The translations under genes were made by a program, and so were the position numbers. The notes under the pieces were generated by a model. It ran no database searches. It was not told the DNA's origin and saw nothing but the letters and a program-made list of their open reading frames with translations. A stretch of DNA of 5,022 bases, from assembly GCA_023425455.1 (NCBI GenBank), contig JAFACP010000356.1, positions 1 through 5,022 on the forward strand. Reading direction: 5' to 3'. Of the stretch, positions 4,985 through 5,022 are shown piece after piece. Position 1 is the stretch's first letter. The number at the start of each line of letters is the position of its first letter. This DNA is from Pseudomonadota bacterium. GTDB taxonomy: Bacteria > Pseudomonadota > Gammaproteobacteria > Enterobacterales > Enterobacteriaceae.

Positions 4985-5022
4985 TCAGATATCTGGAGGG
5001 TTTTTCCCTTCATCAATAAACG
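4985..5022 (-). CDS. C-terminal end of an unidentified minus-strand gene
   Basis: The minus-strand frame entering from the right edge reads FIDEGKNPPDI and stops at TGA (4985-4987). A strong intrinsic terminator follows 25 bases later, as expected for a true gene end. Another frame stays open longer (read as RLLMKGKTLQI...), but it runs through the terminator, so it is unlikely. Eleven residues are too few to name the product. Confidence 0.55.
   Translation of the reverse strand, partial: FIDEGKNPPDI

Overview
The window looks like a chromosomal segment of an Enterobacteriaceae member, most likely the Enterobacter/Klebsiella/Lelliottia side of the family. I infer this from an OqxA pump protein divergent from a RarA-type regulator, from a YebG homologue under a textbook LexA box, and from GC-rich coding DNA with enterobacterial codon use. 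I cannot name a species from the sequence alone. There is no transposase, integrase, CRISPR array, tRNA or rRNA gene.

Left part (1-1204): the 5' end of oqxA (minus strand, running off the left edge) and rarA (plus strand) are transcribed away from a shared 335-base control region. That region holds a good sigma70 promoter for oqxA and a marbox-like site. It also holds two strongly related 25-29 bp palindromes in mirror-image orientation, one on each promoter side, and a third, unrelated 13-bp palindrome in the early transcribed part of oqxA. This reads as a compact activator/repressor switch for multidrug efflux: RarA would activate oqxAB, and a repressor (OqxR is the obvious candidate, encoded outside the window) would bind the paired operators.

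Middle (1205-2023): yebG follows rarA with its own LexA-controlled promoter and ends in a clear intrinsic terminator. About 390 bases without a recognisable gene follow, partly AT-rich.

Right part (2024-4865, minus strand): a membrane-bound HAMP-GAF-GGDEF protein is followed 139 bases downstream by an alpha/beta hydrolase with a Tat-type signal peptide. The GGDEF domain keeps the GGEEF loop. It has Gly where the first metal-binding Asp is expected and lacks the RxxD inhibitory site, so its catalytic activity is uncertain. The right edge holds the last few codons of another minus-strand gene and its intrinsic terminator, just upstream of the GGDEF gene's promoter.

No wholly new system is visible. 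The most rewarding points are the mirrored operator pair at oqxA/rarA and the altered GGDEF metal site.
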